Source: Lycium barbarum
Lineage: Eukaryota > Streptophyta > Magnoliopsida > Solanales > Solanaceae
Length of the DNA stretch: 64,000 nt
Direction: 5' to 3'
Assembly: GCF_019175385.1 (NCBI RefSeq)
Contig: NC_083344.1
Coordinates: 59,086,782-59,150,781 of the forward strand
Shown here: positions 45,865 through 57,442 of the stretch, piece by piece
How the letters are laid out: each line of letters begins with the position of its first letter
How positions within the stretch are numbered: position 1 is the stretch's first letter
Notes under the pieces: model-generated
Databases searched by the model: none
What the model was told of the DNA's origin: nothing
What the model saw: only the letters and a program-made list of their open reading frames with translations
Program-made: the position numbers and the translations under genes

Positions 45865-47150
45865 GTATGTAAAGCTTACCCTTTCCTTCTTTTGGCATGT
45901 CCTAGTTGCAAGTAAGCTATGAAACGAGTCTCGGGGTAACTCCATTCATAAGATCCGAGCATGTCGACGATTTTTATTCACTTCTTGGTGTTAGTATTCC
46001 TAATATAGTCGAACTATGGTTTTTGTGGCTTTTGTATGAGTGGATAATAAATATGTGTAAAAGATTTTTATTCCTAACAGCTTTATGTCGAAAAATGTCC
46101 GTAACTTTCATAGACGAGCTCGGATCGCTCCGATACGTTCCTAGAGGATCCTAAAGCGAACAATGTCCATAACTTTCTTATACTAACTCGGATTGACTCG
46201 AAACGTGTTTATGATTTTCAAGCGTCGACTAGTGTATGTATCTATTGAGTCTTAAAAATTGTTTTATATGCATATAGTTTCTCACTACTCTGCTCGTACA
46301 TACTGTTTTTATATCTTTCGCCGAGTCCTGGGCCGGTTTTGTCATCGTGCGCACTATGTTATATTCGGCAGTATGATGTGTTACGGTTCGCCGAGCCACT
46401 CACTAGAGGGCCGGGTACCGCTTATATACGGCGTTATGATGTGTTATGGCGTATGATGTCCTATGATGTTATGATGTGTTTCGGGGTTATACGGAGATAT
46501 GAAATCTTCTGGAGTATGATGTGTTGTGGCGCCAACGTCGGAGTGGCGACCACGTTCCTGAGCCCTATGCATGATTTTTTTATATGCATTATTTGTGTTT
46601 CAAAAACAATCTTTTGGTATACTGATTTCTGTACTCGTGTTCCATACTTCTTGTTTCAGTTATGATCTTGATTATTGTATTTCATGCTTTATATACTCAG
46701 TACATATTTCGTACTGACCCCCTTTCTTCGGGGGCTGCGTTTCATGCCCGCAGGTACAGACGCTCATTGTGGTAATCCGCCAGCCTAGGATACCCATTCT
46801 GCTACTTTGGAGTGCTCCCTTGATCCGGAGCCCATACTTTTGGTACAGATCTTTTTGTTGTACATATTTATGTGTATATGACTATTTAGGGGTACGGCGG
46901 GGCCCTGTCCCGTCATATGCTTCTGTTGTTATTCTTAGAGGCCTGTAGTCATGTATGTGGGTCATGGTTCGTTATTGTTAAGTTGTGTCTGTGTGATTTG
47001 CGTCTTAACCGGTTCCATTTGCTGTGACAGCCTTAACGGCTTGTATGTATGTATATGTTTTGGGCGATGTGTTTTACGACAGCCTTGCCGGCTTCTATGT
47101 GATACATTTGTTATATGTGACCGCTTAAGACGACATGTCTATTAAAGTCT

Positions 47151-47186
47151 TGTTTATCGGTGTGTTGTGCACCACATCTATAAACA
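47151..47186 (+). other. Element F leader hairpin with GTGCAC loop
   Basis: 36-nt structure as in C with one G-U in the inner stem; retained although the primer site next to it is deleted. Confidence 0.6.
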
Positions 47187-47294
47187 GGAAGCTACAGGAC
47201 ATTTAGGATGTCACCTTTCCTTCGATCTTAGATCGTGCGATAGAGCTGTACTATTAGGATGGTTCCTTTCTAACAGATTGTTATGTTTACAGTG

Positions 47295-48738
47295 ATGCCT
47301 TCGAAGAAAGCGACAGCTGCCCAGAAGGGCAAAAAAGTAGCAGGAGAGACCAGTCAGACTCGGAGAGTTACTCGGGCCCATGCCCAGACTATGCCCGAGT
47401 TTATGCCCCAGTCAGCGGGCTCTATTACGCCGCCGTCATCAGTGGAGCCTAGAGCAGCAGCCGCTGCAGCTATGAATCAGGGGGCGGCTCCACCATTAGC
47501 TCCAGAGGCTCCAGCGCCCGAGCCTCCAGCTCCTCAGCCAGGGGCGGAGGATAGGGCGATGAGGGATGCCGTACAGTTGCTGACTAGATTAGTAGCAGGG
47601 CAGGCTCACAGACGCGGGCTAGGGGGTGATGATGTGGATAGACATGACAGCTTAAGGGTTCGTGACTTCTTGACTTGTAATCCCCAGAGTTCTACGGGTC
47701 AAAGCCCGAGGAGGATCCCCAGGATTTTATTCGATAGATGCAGCGTACGCTAAGGTTAGTCAGAGCTTCTGAGACCGAATATGTCGAGCTGGCTTCATAT
47801 CGGTTGCGTGATGTAGCCGTTAATTGGTATGAGTCCTGGGAGATGTCTAGAGGCGAGGGTGCTCCTCCAGTGGTGTGGGATGAGTTTACAGCAGCCTTTC
47901 TCGGCCATTTTCTGCCTCCAGAGATGCGGCGAGCGAGGGTTGACAGATTCTTACAGTTGAGACAGAGGGGCAGAAGTGTTCGAGAGTATAGCCTAGAGTT
48001 TGACTCTCTGGCCTGATATGCGCCCACCATTGTAGCTGATATGGCTGACAGGAAGCATCGGTACGTGATGGGGTTGGATCGTTATTTGGGTGATAGCTGT
48101 ATGGTGGTGGCATCTCTGCCCGGGATGGATATTGCTCGAGTGCAGGCATATGCACGAGGAATGGAGGACCGACACAGAGGGCGTCAGCCCGATAGAGATC
48201 GTGATAGAGGTCAGCCCAAGAGGGCTAGATCAGCTGGTTATTCTGGGGAGTTTCGAGGCGGGCAGCCTCAGCAGCAGTATAGCAAATATCTTTCTCAGCC
48301 AGGCCAGAGTACACATCCTCAGTCCACGGGTAGACGATTCGATGGTGCAGGGCACTCAAGAGCAGGCCAGAGTTCCAGGGCTTCGGGTTCGCAGGTGAGC
48401 AGAGGTTCCAGTCAGTCAAGGCCACCTATGCCTCGGTGTTCTCATTATGGGAGATCTCACCCAGGGGAGTGTTATCGTGCTACGGGAGCCTATTTTTCTT
48501 GTGGTCGTCAAGGCCATCTTATGAGAGATTTCCCGTTGGCAAGTAGTTCCGGTGGTTCAGCTCAGCCTACAGGGTCAGTTGCTGGTTCGTCTTCCACTTC
48601 TGTAGCTATGCGCCCTATGGGGCGGGGTATGCCGACATCAGCAGGCCGCGGCAGAGGTCGGGGTGGAGTTTCTGATTCTAGCGGTCCCTCGAACCGCATA
48701 TATGCCTTGGCCAGCCGACAGGATCAGGAGGTGTCACC
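47295..48738 (+). pseudogene. gag: Element F gag, broken
   Basis: Gag of the same family as C, starting MPSKKATAAQKGKK at 47295, 2 nt after a TTTACAG acceptor-like site. A one-base loss near 47685 shifts frame, a TAG stands at 47735 and a TGA (CGA in relatives) at 48014. The N-terminal linker is longer and richer in Ala/Pro than in C. The capsid-like domain is recognisable (VNWYESWEMSRGEGAPP, RSVREYSLEFDSLA). In the nucleocapsid the CCHC knuckle reads YFSCGRQGHLMRDF, missing first and last Cys, and the upstream CSHYGRSHPGEC has lost one Cys. Non-functional. Confidence 0.9.
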
Positions 48739-49260
48739 AAATGTGGTTACAGGTATTCTATTGATCATTTCCCGAGATGTGTATGCATTGATAAATCCGG
48801 GCTCTACTTTGTCGTATATTTCTCCCCTTGTCGCTAGTAGAATTGGGATAAAACCTGAACCGATAGAACCGTTCGAGGTAGCATCACCGGTCGGGGATTC
48901 TATTATAGCAAGGCAGGTATATAGAGATTGTTCAGTAATTATATGTAGCCGTTGCACCAAAGCCGATTTGATAGAGCTGGATATGACATAATTCGATGTT
49001 ATTATGGGCATGGATTGGTTAGCCTATTGTTATGCTAATGTTGACTGTCAGAAGAAGGTAGTCCGCTTCCAATTTCTAGGAGAACGAATTATAGAATGGG
49101 CAGGAAATACAGCATTGCTGAGGGGTAAGTTTATTTCATACCTCAAGGCCAGGAAGATGATTCAGAAGGGGTATATTTATCATCTGGTTCGCGTGCATGA
49201 TATTAAAGCGGAAGCACCTACTCTTCAGTCAGTTCCAGTAGTTAATGAATTTCCAGATGT
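48739..49260 (+). pseudogene. Element F aspartic protease, catalytic Asp lost
   Basis: Retroviral-type aspartic protease region fused to gag. The active-site motif reads ALINPGSTLSYIS, where I has ALIDPGSTLSYIS, so the catalytic Asp is Asn (48787-48798). A TAA stop at 48989 (DMT-stop, where I continues through DMLEFDV) follows, then [22 protein letters not shown] as in I. Normally it cleaves the polyprotein in the particle; it cannot do so here. Confidence 0.88.
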
Positions 49261-50120
49261 ATTTCCAGATGAGCTTCCAGGCCTTCCTCCTGAACGGGAA
49301 ATAGAGTTTACGATAGATGTGCTGCCAGATACCCAGCCTATATCTATTCCTCCTTACAGAATGGCACCTGCAGAACTGAAAGAATTGAAGAAGCAGCTGA
49401 AGGATTTATTAGAGAAAGGCTTCATCAGACCCAGTACATCACCTTGGGGAGCACCAGTATTGTTTGTAAGGAAGAAAGATGGGTCGTTACGGATGTGCAT
49501 TGATTACAGGCAACTGAACAAGGTGACCATAAAGAACAAATATCCCCTCCCCCGGATTGATGATTTATTTGACCAGTTGCAGGGTGCTAAGTATTTCTCG
49601 AAGATAGATTTGCGCTCGGGCTATCACCAGGTGCGGGTAAGAGCGGCAGATATTCCGAAGACTGCGTTCAGGACCCGATATGGGCACTATGAGTATAGGG
49701 TGATGTCTTTTGGGTTGACCAACGCCCCAGCAGTGTTCATGGATCTGATGAATCGGGTATTCCGGCCGTTCCTAGACATGTCCGTGATTGTATTTATTGA
49801 TGATATTCTAGTTTATTCATGATCAGAAGAGGAGCATTCAGATCATCTGAGGACAGTACTCGGAACACTCCGGCAACATAAATTATATGCTAAGTTCTCC
49901 AAATGTGAATTCTGATTGACTTCAGTGGCATTTTTGGGGCACATCGTCGGAGCAGATGGTATTCGGGTCGATACACAGAAGATCGAGGCCGTAAAGAATT
50001 GGCCTAGGCCTACGACTCCTACTGAGGTAAGTAGTTTTCTGGGATTATCAGGGTATTACAGGAGATTTGTGGAGAATTTGGCTTCGATTGCAGCACCGTT
50101 AACGAAACTAACTCAGAAGG
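49004..50120 (+). pseudogene. Element F reverse transcriptase, two in-frame stops
   Basis: RT fingers-palm region from [19 protein letters not shown] through [34 protein letters not shown], and the catalytic FIDDILVYS (the YxDD-type motif, Asp pair intact) near 49793-49820. A TGA at 49820 and another at 49913 (EFW position) interrupt the reading frame, which is otherwise continuous with the connection region [16 protein letters not shown]. Long enough to confirm Ty3/gypsy affiliation and useful for clade placement. Confidence 0.93.
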
Positions 50121-50698
50121 CAGCAAAATTCCACTGGACCGATGCTTGTGAACGAAGCTTCCAGTTGCTGAAGGAAAAGTTGATTACAGCTCCAGTTCTG
50201 ACTCTTCCCGAGGGGCCAGACGGGTATGTCATTTATTGTGATGCTTCCGGTGTTGGGATAGGTTGTGTATTAATGCAGCATGGCAGAGTTATAGCCTATG
50301 CCTCCCGGCAGCTCAGACCGCACGAGAGGAATTATCCTACTCATGACCTGGAATTAGCAGCGGTAATTCATACTTTGAAGATATGGCGGCATTACTTATA
50401 TGGCGTTCATGTTGATATTTATACAGACCACAAAAGCCTTCAGTACATCTTTAAGCAAAATGAGCTGAATTTGCGGCAAAGGAGATGGCTCGAGTTGTTG
50501 AAAGACTATGATGTTGACATTTTATATCATCCTGGGAAAGCCAATGTTGTAGCAGATGCACTTAGCCGCAAGTCTATGGGCAGCTTGACAGATATGCAAC
50601 CAGAAAAGAGAGAAATGGTACGTGATATCCACAAGCTAGCTAATCTTGGAGTTCGTCTGGCAGATTCTGGAGAGGGCCCCATTGGAGATTACACCTGA
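50121..50698 (+). pseudogene. Element F RNase H domain
   Basis: RNase H downstream of RT in the same frame: [16 protein letters not shown] (first catalytic Asp), [17 protein letters not shown] (Glu), [11 protein letters not shown] (Asp) and [10 protein letters not shown] (last Asp). All catalytic positions are present. The frame is lost near 50680, where a TGA closes it at 50696. Confidence 0.9.
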
Positions 50699-51840
50699 CA
50701 GAGTATTATTATATAAAGGCAGGTTATGTGTACCTGACGTTGCAGGGCTGCGGCTGCAGATTATGGGAGAGGCACATTATGCTCGGTATTCTGTTCATCC
50801 AGGATCAACAAAGATGTACCATGACCTCAGGTGCTTATATTTGTGGGATGGTATGGAAAGGGACATTGCAGAGTTCGTTGCTCAGTGCCCAAATTGCGAA
50901 CAGGTTAAGATCGAGCATTAGAAACTTGGTGAGTTGTTACAGGAAATGGAGATTCCGACTTGGAAGTGGGAAGCAATTAATATGGACTTCATTACAGGTT
51001 TACCACGCACACCACGGAGGTATGATTCCATATGGGTTATTGTTGATAGGCTGACAAAATCAGCCCATTTCCTCCCAGTCAGGACCACCTATTCGGCTGA
51101 GGATTATGCCCGGTTATATATTAAGGAGATAGTAAGACTTCACGGAGTTCCCACATCTATTATATCCGACAGAGGTGCTCAGTTTATAGCTAACTTCTGG
51201 AGATCATTTCAAGAAGGATTGGGGACCCAGGTAAGTCTTAGTACCGCATTCCACCCGCAGTCTGACAGACAGGCTGAGCGTACTATTCAGACACTAGAAG
51301 ATATGCTACGAGCCTGTGTTATTGACTTTAAGGGTAGCTGGGATGACCATTTGCCACTTATTGAGTTCGCTTATAATAATAACTATCATTCCAGCATCCA
51401 GATGGCACAGTATGAAGCCCTATATGGCAGGAAGTGCAGATCACCGATCGGTTGGTTCGATGTGGGTGAAACTAAGGAAATTGGTCCAGACATGGTTCAA
51501 CAAGCAGTGGATAAAGTGAAGCTTATCCGGGAACGGTTATTAGCAGCTCATAGCTGACAGAAATCATATGCGGATAATTGACGTCGGCATTTGGAATTCC
51601 AGATTGGCGATTGGGTATTTTTAAAAGTGTCACTCGTGAAAGGTGTAATGAGATTCGGCAAGAAAGGTAAGCTCAATCCGAGGTATATTGGACCTTATCA
51701 GATCGTCCGCAAGGCAGGCAATGTCGCTTATGAATTAGACTTACCATCTGATTTAGAAGCCGTGCATCCGGTCTTCCATGTGTCGATGCTTCGCAAATGT
51801 ATTGGTGACCCTTCCATAATATTTCCCATAGACGATGTCC
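50646..51840 (+). pseudogene. Element F integrase, stops between domains
   Basis: Continues in the next frame. N-terminal HHCC zinc domain (HYARYSVHPGSTKMYHDL and CPNCEQVK), TAG at 50919 (GAGCAT then TAG), catalytic core with Asp in NMDFITGLP, Asp in IISDRGAQF and Glu in QAERTIQTLEDML, then EFAYNNNYHSSI. Two TGA stops at 51555 and 51579 precede the C-terminal domain (GDWVFLKVSL, LNPRYIGPYQIVRKAGNVAYELDLPS). Catalytic residues are intact; the gene is dead through stops. Confidence 0.92.
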
Positions 51841-52046
51841 AGGTGACAGAGGAGCTGTCCTACGAAGAACAGCCGATAGCCATACTAGATCGTCAGGTGA
51901 GAAGACTGCGTACTAAAGATGTGGCTTCTGTTAAGGTATTGTGGCGCAACAATAACAGAGAGAAGATGACCTGGGAAGCTGAAGAAGAAATGAAGAAGAA
52001 GTACCCTCACTTGTTTCCGATATCTACAGGTAATTTAAATTTCTAA
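51841..52046 (+). pseudogene. Element F chromodomain
   Basis: C-terminal chromodomain fused to integrase: EELSYEEQPIAILDRQVRRL, VASVKVLWRNNN, MTWEAEEEMKKKYPHLFP, stop TAA at 52044. In chromoviruses it is thought to direct insertion to heterochromatin. Position and sequence style fit the Tekay/Del clade. This domain itself is open. Confidence 0.9.
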
Positions 52047-52136
52047 ATTGGTTATGTAAATTGATAGGTGGATTGTGTGTGATAGTTATAAAGGAAATTC
52101 CCCCGAAGTATTTATACGACCCTATAAGACTAATTC

Positions 52137-52172
52137 AACATTCGAGGATGAATGTTCTAAAGGGGGGGAGGA
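52137..52172 (+). promoter_or_regulatory. Element F pre-PPT hairpin and polypurine tract
   Basis: AACATTCG/TGAATGTT (G-U) at 52137-52156, then AAAGGGGGGGAGGA before the LTR at 52173. Confidence 0.88.
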
Positions 52173-52436
52173 TGTTATATCCCGTATTTTGTGCATTGGG
52201 ATATTTCAAGATAATTGCGAGAAGTTAAGGGCAAGGCTATATTTTGACCTTGTTTAATACACAAGTTGTTTATGAAAATTATTGATGTGGAAATATTAAG
52301 AAAGGCTAGGGGTAAAAACGAAAATTCACAAGGTGGCTAATGGAAACATTAAGGAAAGTTTGGGGTTAAGAGTGATTTATGGAAACTTAAAAGTCTTGAA
52401 CAAAAGGGCCATGTGGCCGTGCACTATGGTGTGGGC
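52173..52436 (+). mobile_element. Element F 3' LTR, left segment
   Basis: 264 bp nearly identical to 44495-44757 of the 5' LTR; interrupted by G at GGTGTGGGC. The remainder should lie to the right of the window, after a repeat of TGGGC. Confidence 0.88.
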
Positions 52437-52549
52437 TGTTATACCCCGCATTTTCAGAGCATCAGCATGACACGTGCTTTCTCAAAAAACAAAATTGAAA
52501 AAAATTGAAAATTATGTTGTTGCTACGTAATTTAAACTCACGTTGATAG
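52437..52549 (+). mobile_element. Element G: first 113 bp of another LTR
   Basis: Begins TGTTATACCCCGCATTTTC exactly where F's LTR breaks off, then is itself interrupted by H at 52550. Too short to classify; an LTR start is the best reading from the terminus and position. Confidence 0.55.
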
Positions 52550-54306
52550 TGTTGTATCCCGTATTTTAGTACGTCGGATTATTTGTAAGCTGAGGTGGGG
52601 CCCACACATCGAGATTTTTTTGGACATGTGACAAATTATATGAAGCACATATGTGAAGTTAACCACAACTCAAGAAGGACCCTTGAGCCAAATCGAAATG
52701 GAAGTCCTGCACACTTGGGGTAAGATTACGATCCCTTTTCATTGTTAACAAGTTTATTTAAAGTTTTAACAGATTAGAACGGAGAAAATAGCGATATAAA
52801 TTCGTTTGTTGATGTTGTTGAATTATGTTTTGAGTTTGAGGAGAACTTTGGATAAAATATATATATATTTCTTGTAGGATGTTGTTATTAATGTTATTGG
52901 TATTGATTCAGCTTCTCTACGGAAATAAAATTACTAAATAGTTATACCGCAAATTGGTTGGTTGAGACATTTAGAAAACAGTGCGTGAGCTGTTCTTTGG
53001 CATACGTTGGTATTGGAAATGATGTTAATACTATTGGTATTGTTGTTGATGTTGTTGGTTGCTGAATTGGAATTCGGGATAGGCATATAAACAGGGGAGA
53101 TGCTGCCCGATTTTCGACAGGATATAAAATAGTATGATTTGAAATATGGTACAAATGTGCGATGAAAAGGCTAACATTAGCATAAATCCCATCAAATGTA
53201 GATATACGAGCTCGGAAAAATAAGCGTAGCTAATTGGAGGTTGAACAGGTATGTAAGGCTTACCCTTTCTTTCTTATGGCATGATCCTTATGAAATAAAC
53301 AGACGATGTGTATATGACTCCAAAGAAATTCCTATTCTTAGAGCCACTAGGATGGCTAATGTTCTTGATTTCCATACGCTATTCTGTATGGTTTTGATAC
53401 GTATCTATGATTTTCGGAGTTCTATTTGATATGTTTCCGAGTGGGATTCGAAAGATATTTGATATGACAATTTTCTTGATTTCAAATGATAGTTCGTTTT
53501 GATAATTTCATTGAGTCTTTGATATATCTTGGTACGTATATATGATCCCAGAAGTTCTGTTCTGATATAATCCACAGTGACATCCGAAAGGTATTTAATA
53601 TGACTATCGTCCTGATTCTCAAATGATAATTCATTTTGATTATTCCATTGAGTCTTTGATAATGTTTTAATTTGTATATGGTTGCTCACTACTCTACTCG
53701 TGCATGCCTCAATATGTCTTTCACCGAGTCCCGGGCCGGGTATGTTATCGTGCGCACTCCACTGCATTGTTCACCGAGTCCCTCACTAGAGGGCCGGGTA
53801 CGGTATGTATATATATGATAACATGATGAGATGATGATATGTTATGGCGGCCAGGAGGGCATATGATGACTTCATTCACCGAGTCCCTCACTAGAGGGCC
53901 GGGTACGGTATATATATGCATGATGATATGTTAGTATGCTGACATGATGACATGATTTTATCCACCGAGTCCCTCACTAGAGGGCCGGGTACGGTATATA
54001 TATGCATGATGATATGATAGTATGCTGACATGATGATATGATTTTATCCACCGAGTCTCATAATGGGCCGGGTACGGTATTTGATGATGGTATGCATGAT
54101 TTTCGCTTCAAAAGGCATATGTATTGATGTATTAAAAATCATACTTGTTTCTAGTAAATCTCCATTTTGGTTATGATCCTCTTTACGGTATTTCATGCAG
54201 TACATATTCCGTACTGACCCCCTTTCTTCGGGGGCTGCGTTTCATGCCACACAGGTACATACAGATGAGAAGAAGACATTGCTAGAAGATGTTCCAGCGG
54301 GATTGT
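52550..54306 (+). mobile_element. Element H 5' part of LTR
   Basis: Starts TGTTGTATCCCG. A shortened first part with a donor-like GG/GTAAGA at 52719, 47-nt exon-like segment 53202-53248 before GTATGTAAGG, an expanded minisatellite (53717-54085) and the conserved block near 54194-54258, after which it departs from relatives. Interrupted by element I at 54307. Confidence 0.8.
53717..54085 (+). repeat. Minisatellite in LTR H, higher-order units
   Basis: Five CACCGAGTCCC units. Two consecutive units of about 85-90 bp (from 53877 and 53962) share CCCTCACTAGAGGGCCGGGT and a TGCTGACATGATGA tail almost identically, indicating recent tandem duplication. Confidence 0.82.
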
Positions 54307-54624
54307 TGTTATGTCCCGTGTTCTCGTATAATTGGAAATCGAGAAATAATTACGACTTGTGTGTTATAAGGAAATATTTTGATTTTGGTGAATATGACTA
54401 TGTTGGTTATGGAATCATTGATGTTAAGACATCGGGGAAGGCCGAGGGTAAATTTGGAATTTCGGAAATTAGTTTCGGGAATTACAAAACGGGACGTTTA
54501 ATGAATTGGGCCAAGAAAAATATAAAACAAAATTGAGGCCCAAAAATCTTGAAGTGGCCGGCCATAGCATTGGTCCAAGCCCACTTTTAAAGGTCATGTG
54601 CTATGCACATGACCCCTATATGGA

Positions 54625-54862
54625 TATATATCAACAATAACACTTAGAATTATCAAGAACAAAACAAAATTCAAGAAAGCACCTCAAAATACCTCTCGGC
54701 CGAATAGGAGAAAGGAAAGAAAAATAATTCCCAAGCCTTTGTGTTGTGATCCAAAAATCTTGATTTTTGCATAGTTGTGAAGTACTCAAGACCCTCTTCA
54801 ACGGGGTACAATTAGTTTGGCGTAAGGTGCGCGTTTGCGACAAGTCGGGTTTTCAAGAAAAG
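54625..54862 (+). promoter_or_regulatory. Element I: TATA box and predicted leader exon 1
   Basis: TATATA followed by an A-rich leader with no ATG up to the donor AAAAG/GTGAGA (GT at 54863). Confidence 0.52.
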
Positions 54863-55645
54863 GTGAGAATTCTTACACTTTTGTGTTATAGAATTGATAT
54901 GAATGTGTTACGGATTGAGAATAGACGAGAATCCCGTAACTTTGATGTATGTAGAAATCCGTGGGTGTGTGTGTGTTTGGTGTTGGAGCCGTGGCACTTA
55001 TGAAGTGCAAAGTAATGTGAATTGATCTTGTTTAGTTTGTTTAGTGTGTCGTTGTGACCTTTATGTCGTAAATGAGCGTTTAAAGAATTGAATTGGCGTT
55101 GGAAAAGGATTTCGGATCATTACGGGAAAGTGTATACCTTTTGTATATTTGCGTATATCATTGTATATCTTTGATGCCAAAGACTTTAAATATGACTTAC
55201 GGTTGATGTTAATGAATTCGGAATGAAACGACGCAAGTTAGAATGTTCGTTGTAAGTTTTGATGTTTTGAAAGAATTATGGAAAGTAATGAATTTTGGGC
55301 AATTTCGTATATGGCTTGGAATATATTTGGAATGTGATTGAATAATCTTGAATGAGTGAATGAATACAATGATGTGCATATAGATTTGGAGTTTTGGAAG
55401 TTTGAATGAAGAGTTGCCAACTTAGGTAATAAGGTAGAACTTTGAAGCTAGAGTGGTTTGATTATGATTTGTGTTGTTTGATGATGTGTGGGCTGTTGTT
55501 GTTGATGTATTTTGAGCCGAGCTAAGTCTCGGGGATGTTAGATTTGTAGGGGAAATGCTGCCGAAATTTCGGTAGGCAAAAATGAAGTTAATGACATTTT
55601 TTTTAAGCCTAAGAATCTCAAATTGGTAACTTTGACCATTTGCAG

Positions 55646-55697
55646 ATTTCGGACGAAACGGGACTTGACTTTTGGGAGAGCATAAGACGTCAGTAAG
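55646..55697 (+). other. Element I: predicted 52-nt leader mini-exon
   Basis: Bounded by GACCATTTGCAG and TAAG/GTATGTGAAG, no ATG. Confidence 0.55.
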
Positions 55698-57243
55698 GTA
55701 TGTGAAGCTTCCCACTTCTTCGTTTGGCTTGTCTTAGTATGTTAGGTGAATATTGGAACCTCCGGAGCATTTCTGCTCCTCGAAACCCGATCCACAGAAA
55801 AGTTACTATTCATTCAATTCAATTGAAGCCTAAGGGCTCTATTTTGGCTAGAATGCCACCAATCGTCCGAAACCTATCAAAATGTGATCGGGTCACTTGA
55901 TAATGATTATGTATGACCTTTTGGCCTATAAATGTTCGTAAACTATGTTCGCTACCTCAATTTGACTCGAGGTGGGCCCGCTAACCCCGAGACGCCCTAT
56001 TTGTCCTATCGGGCTCTCCTTTTGAATAAAGTTTGATATGACCCCTTTGATTTCGAAACGTTCCTCTACGAGATATGCTGCGATTACTATGATATGTTAA
56101 ATTACACTTTTGAGTTATATGCACTACTTTGAAAACGTTTTGTGGAATGAACATTCGTACCAACTAACGAATTGACTATTTCTGGTTTATGAAGGGATAT
56201 ATGAACTCATTATGTTTTGAAAGGCTATTTTGAAATATGTATTGCATTTGTTTGCTCACGACTCCGCTCATGCCCTATTATGACTTCGTTCACCGGTTCC
56301 CGGGCTGGTTATGATTCGTGCGCCTTATGATAATTCGGCCGTATGCTGTGTTTCGGTTCCCGAGGCCTCGCCATAGGGCCGGGTTCCGTTTGGAGTTATG
56401 CTGTGATATGGCTCGTGACGCGATACGCTCACCTATGTTGTGTTTGTGTTCGGGGATGTACGGAGATTTGAAACCTTCTGGTGTTATGCTGTGTGTGGCG
56501 CCAGCGTCGGAGTGGCGACCACGTTCTTAAGCGTTTGCATGATTTCGTTTGCATTATGTATACGTATATGGTTTTGATACGGATTTTGACATACTGGTTT
56601 GTACTCCACTTTGTCATCTGATTTGCTTTCGGTTTTGGCCCATATTTCTGTACTCCGTGCTTTACATACTCAGTACATATTTCGTACTGACCCCCTTTCT
56701 TCGGGGGCTGCGTTTCATGCCCGCAGGTGCAGATATTGGTGATCCTCCACTGTAGGCTTCACTCTTTGCTACTTCGGAGTACTCCTTCTTGACTCGGAGT
56801 CCACTTTTGTTACAGACTCCCTTTTGCTATGTATATTCTGTACATTTGACTATTTGGGTACGGCGGGGCCCTGTCTCGCCATATGTCTTTGTTTTGAGTT
56901 CGTAGAGGCCTGTAGTCATATATGTGGGGCGAGGGCCCTATATCTGATTGTCTGATTTTGTTTTCTGGTCTTAAAGCGGTCCGTTTGTTTTGATGGCCCT
57001 GAATGGCCCTTATGCTTATATTTGCATTTTTGACCGGCGATGTCTATTCCGCCGCTCAGTTTGGATCCGATATGACATTTTAATTTGTGCGACCGCTTAA
57101 GACATATTTTGATATAAACTATGTTTGATATGACTTTTATGAAATTCTAAAATAAGTTTGGATTTGGCAATGAATATGTAATTTGGTCTGGGTACCCAAG
57201 TAGGGTGCCAGTCGCGGCCCATGGGGCTGGGTCGTAACAAAAG

Positions 57244-57255
57244 TGGTATCAGAGC
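57244..57255 (+). promoter_or_regulatory. Element I primer binding site
   Basis: TGGTATCAGAGC, four bases after the LTR. Confidence 0.92.
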
Positions 57256-57298
57256 AGTCTGTCCTCGGAATGTCTACAGGCCGTGTCTCGTAGAATCT

Positions 57299-57334
57299 TG
57301 TTTATCGATGTGTTGTGCATCGCATCTATAAACA
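57299..57334 (+). other. Element I leader hairpin
   Basis: Same 36-nt fold; loop reads TTGTGCAT, so the GTGCAC palindrome is broken, and one inner-stem pair is G-U. The only copy without the palindromic loop. Confidence 0.55.
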
Positions 57335-57442
57335 GGAAGCTACAGGGCATTTAGGATGTTACTTTCTTTGGAATCTTAGATCGTGCGATAGAGCTGTGCT
57401 GTTTGGGTGATTTTGATTTGACCCGCTATTGTGTTTGCAGTG

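Larger units (their letters stand above)
44495..47137 (+). mobile_element. Element F 5' LTR, 3' end and primer site deleted
   Basis: Starts TGTTATATCCCG. TATA-like TATAATATAT at 44776, donor AAG/GTAAGG at 45051, 51-nt exon-like segment 45814-45864, conserved block 46686-46757. Near 47137 the sequence jumps from GCTTAAGACGACATGTCT into the post-primer-site leader, losing the U5 end (roughly 100-150 bp), TCGTGACA and the primer site. TGTCT occurs on both sides of the join in related copies, suggesting a microhomology deletion. Confidence 0.87.
54307..57239 (+). mobile_element. Element I 5' LTR
   Basis: 2933 bp, TGTTATGTCCCG to GGTCGTAACA (the usual TGACA end mutated to TAACA). TATATA 54625, donor AAG/GTGAGA at 54862, mini-exon 55646-55697, conserved block 56658-56730. 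Belongs with A, C and J. Possible left target ATTGT (54302-54306); the right copy is outside. Confidence 0.92.
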
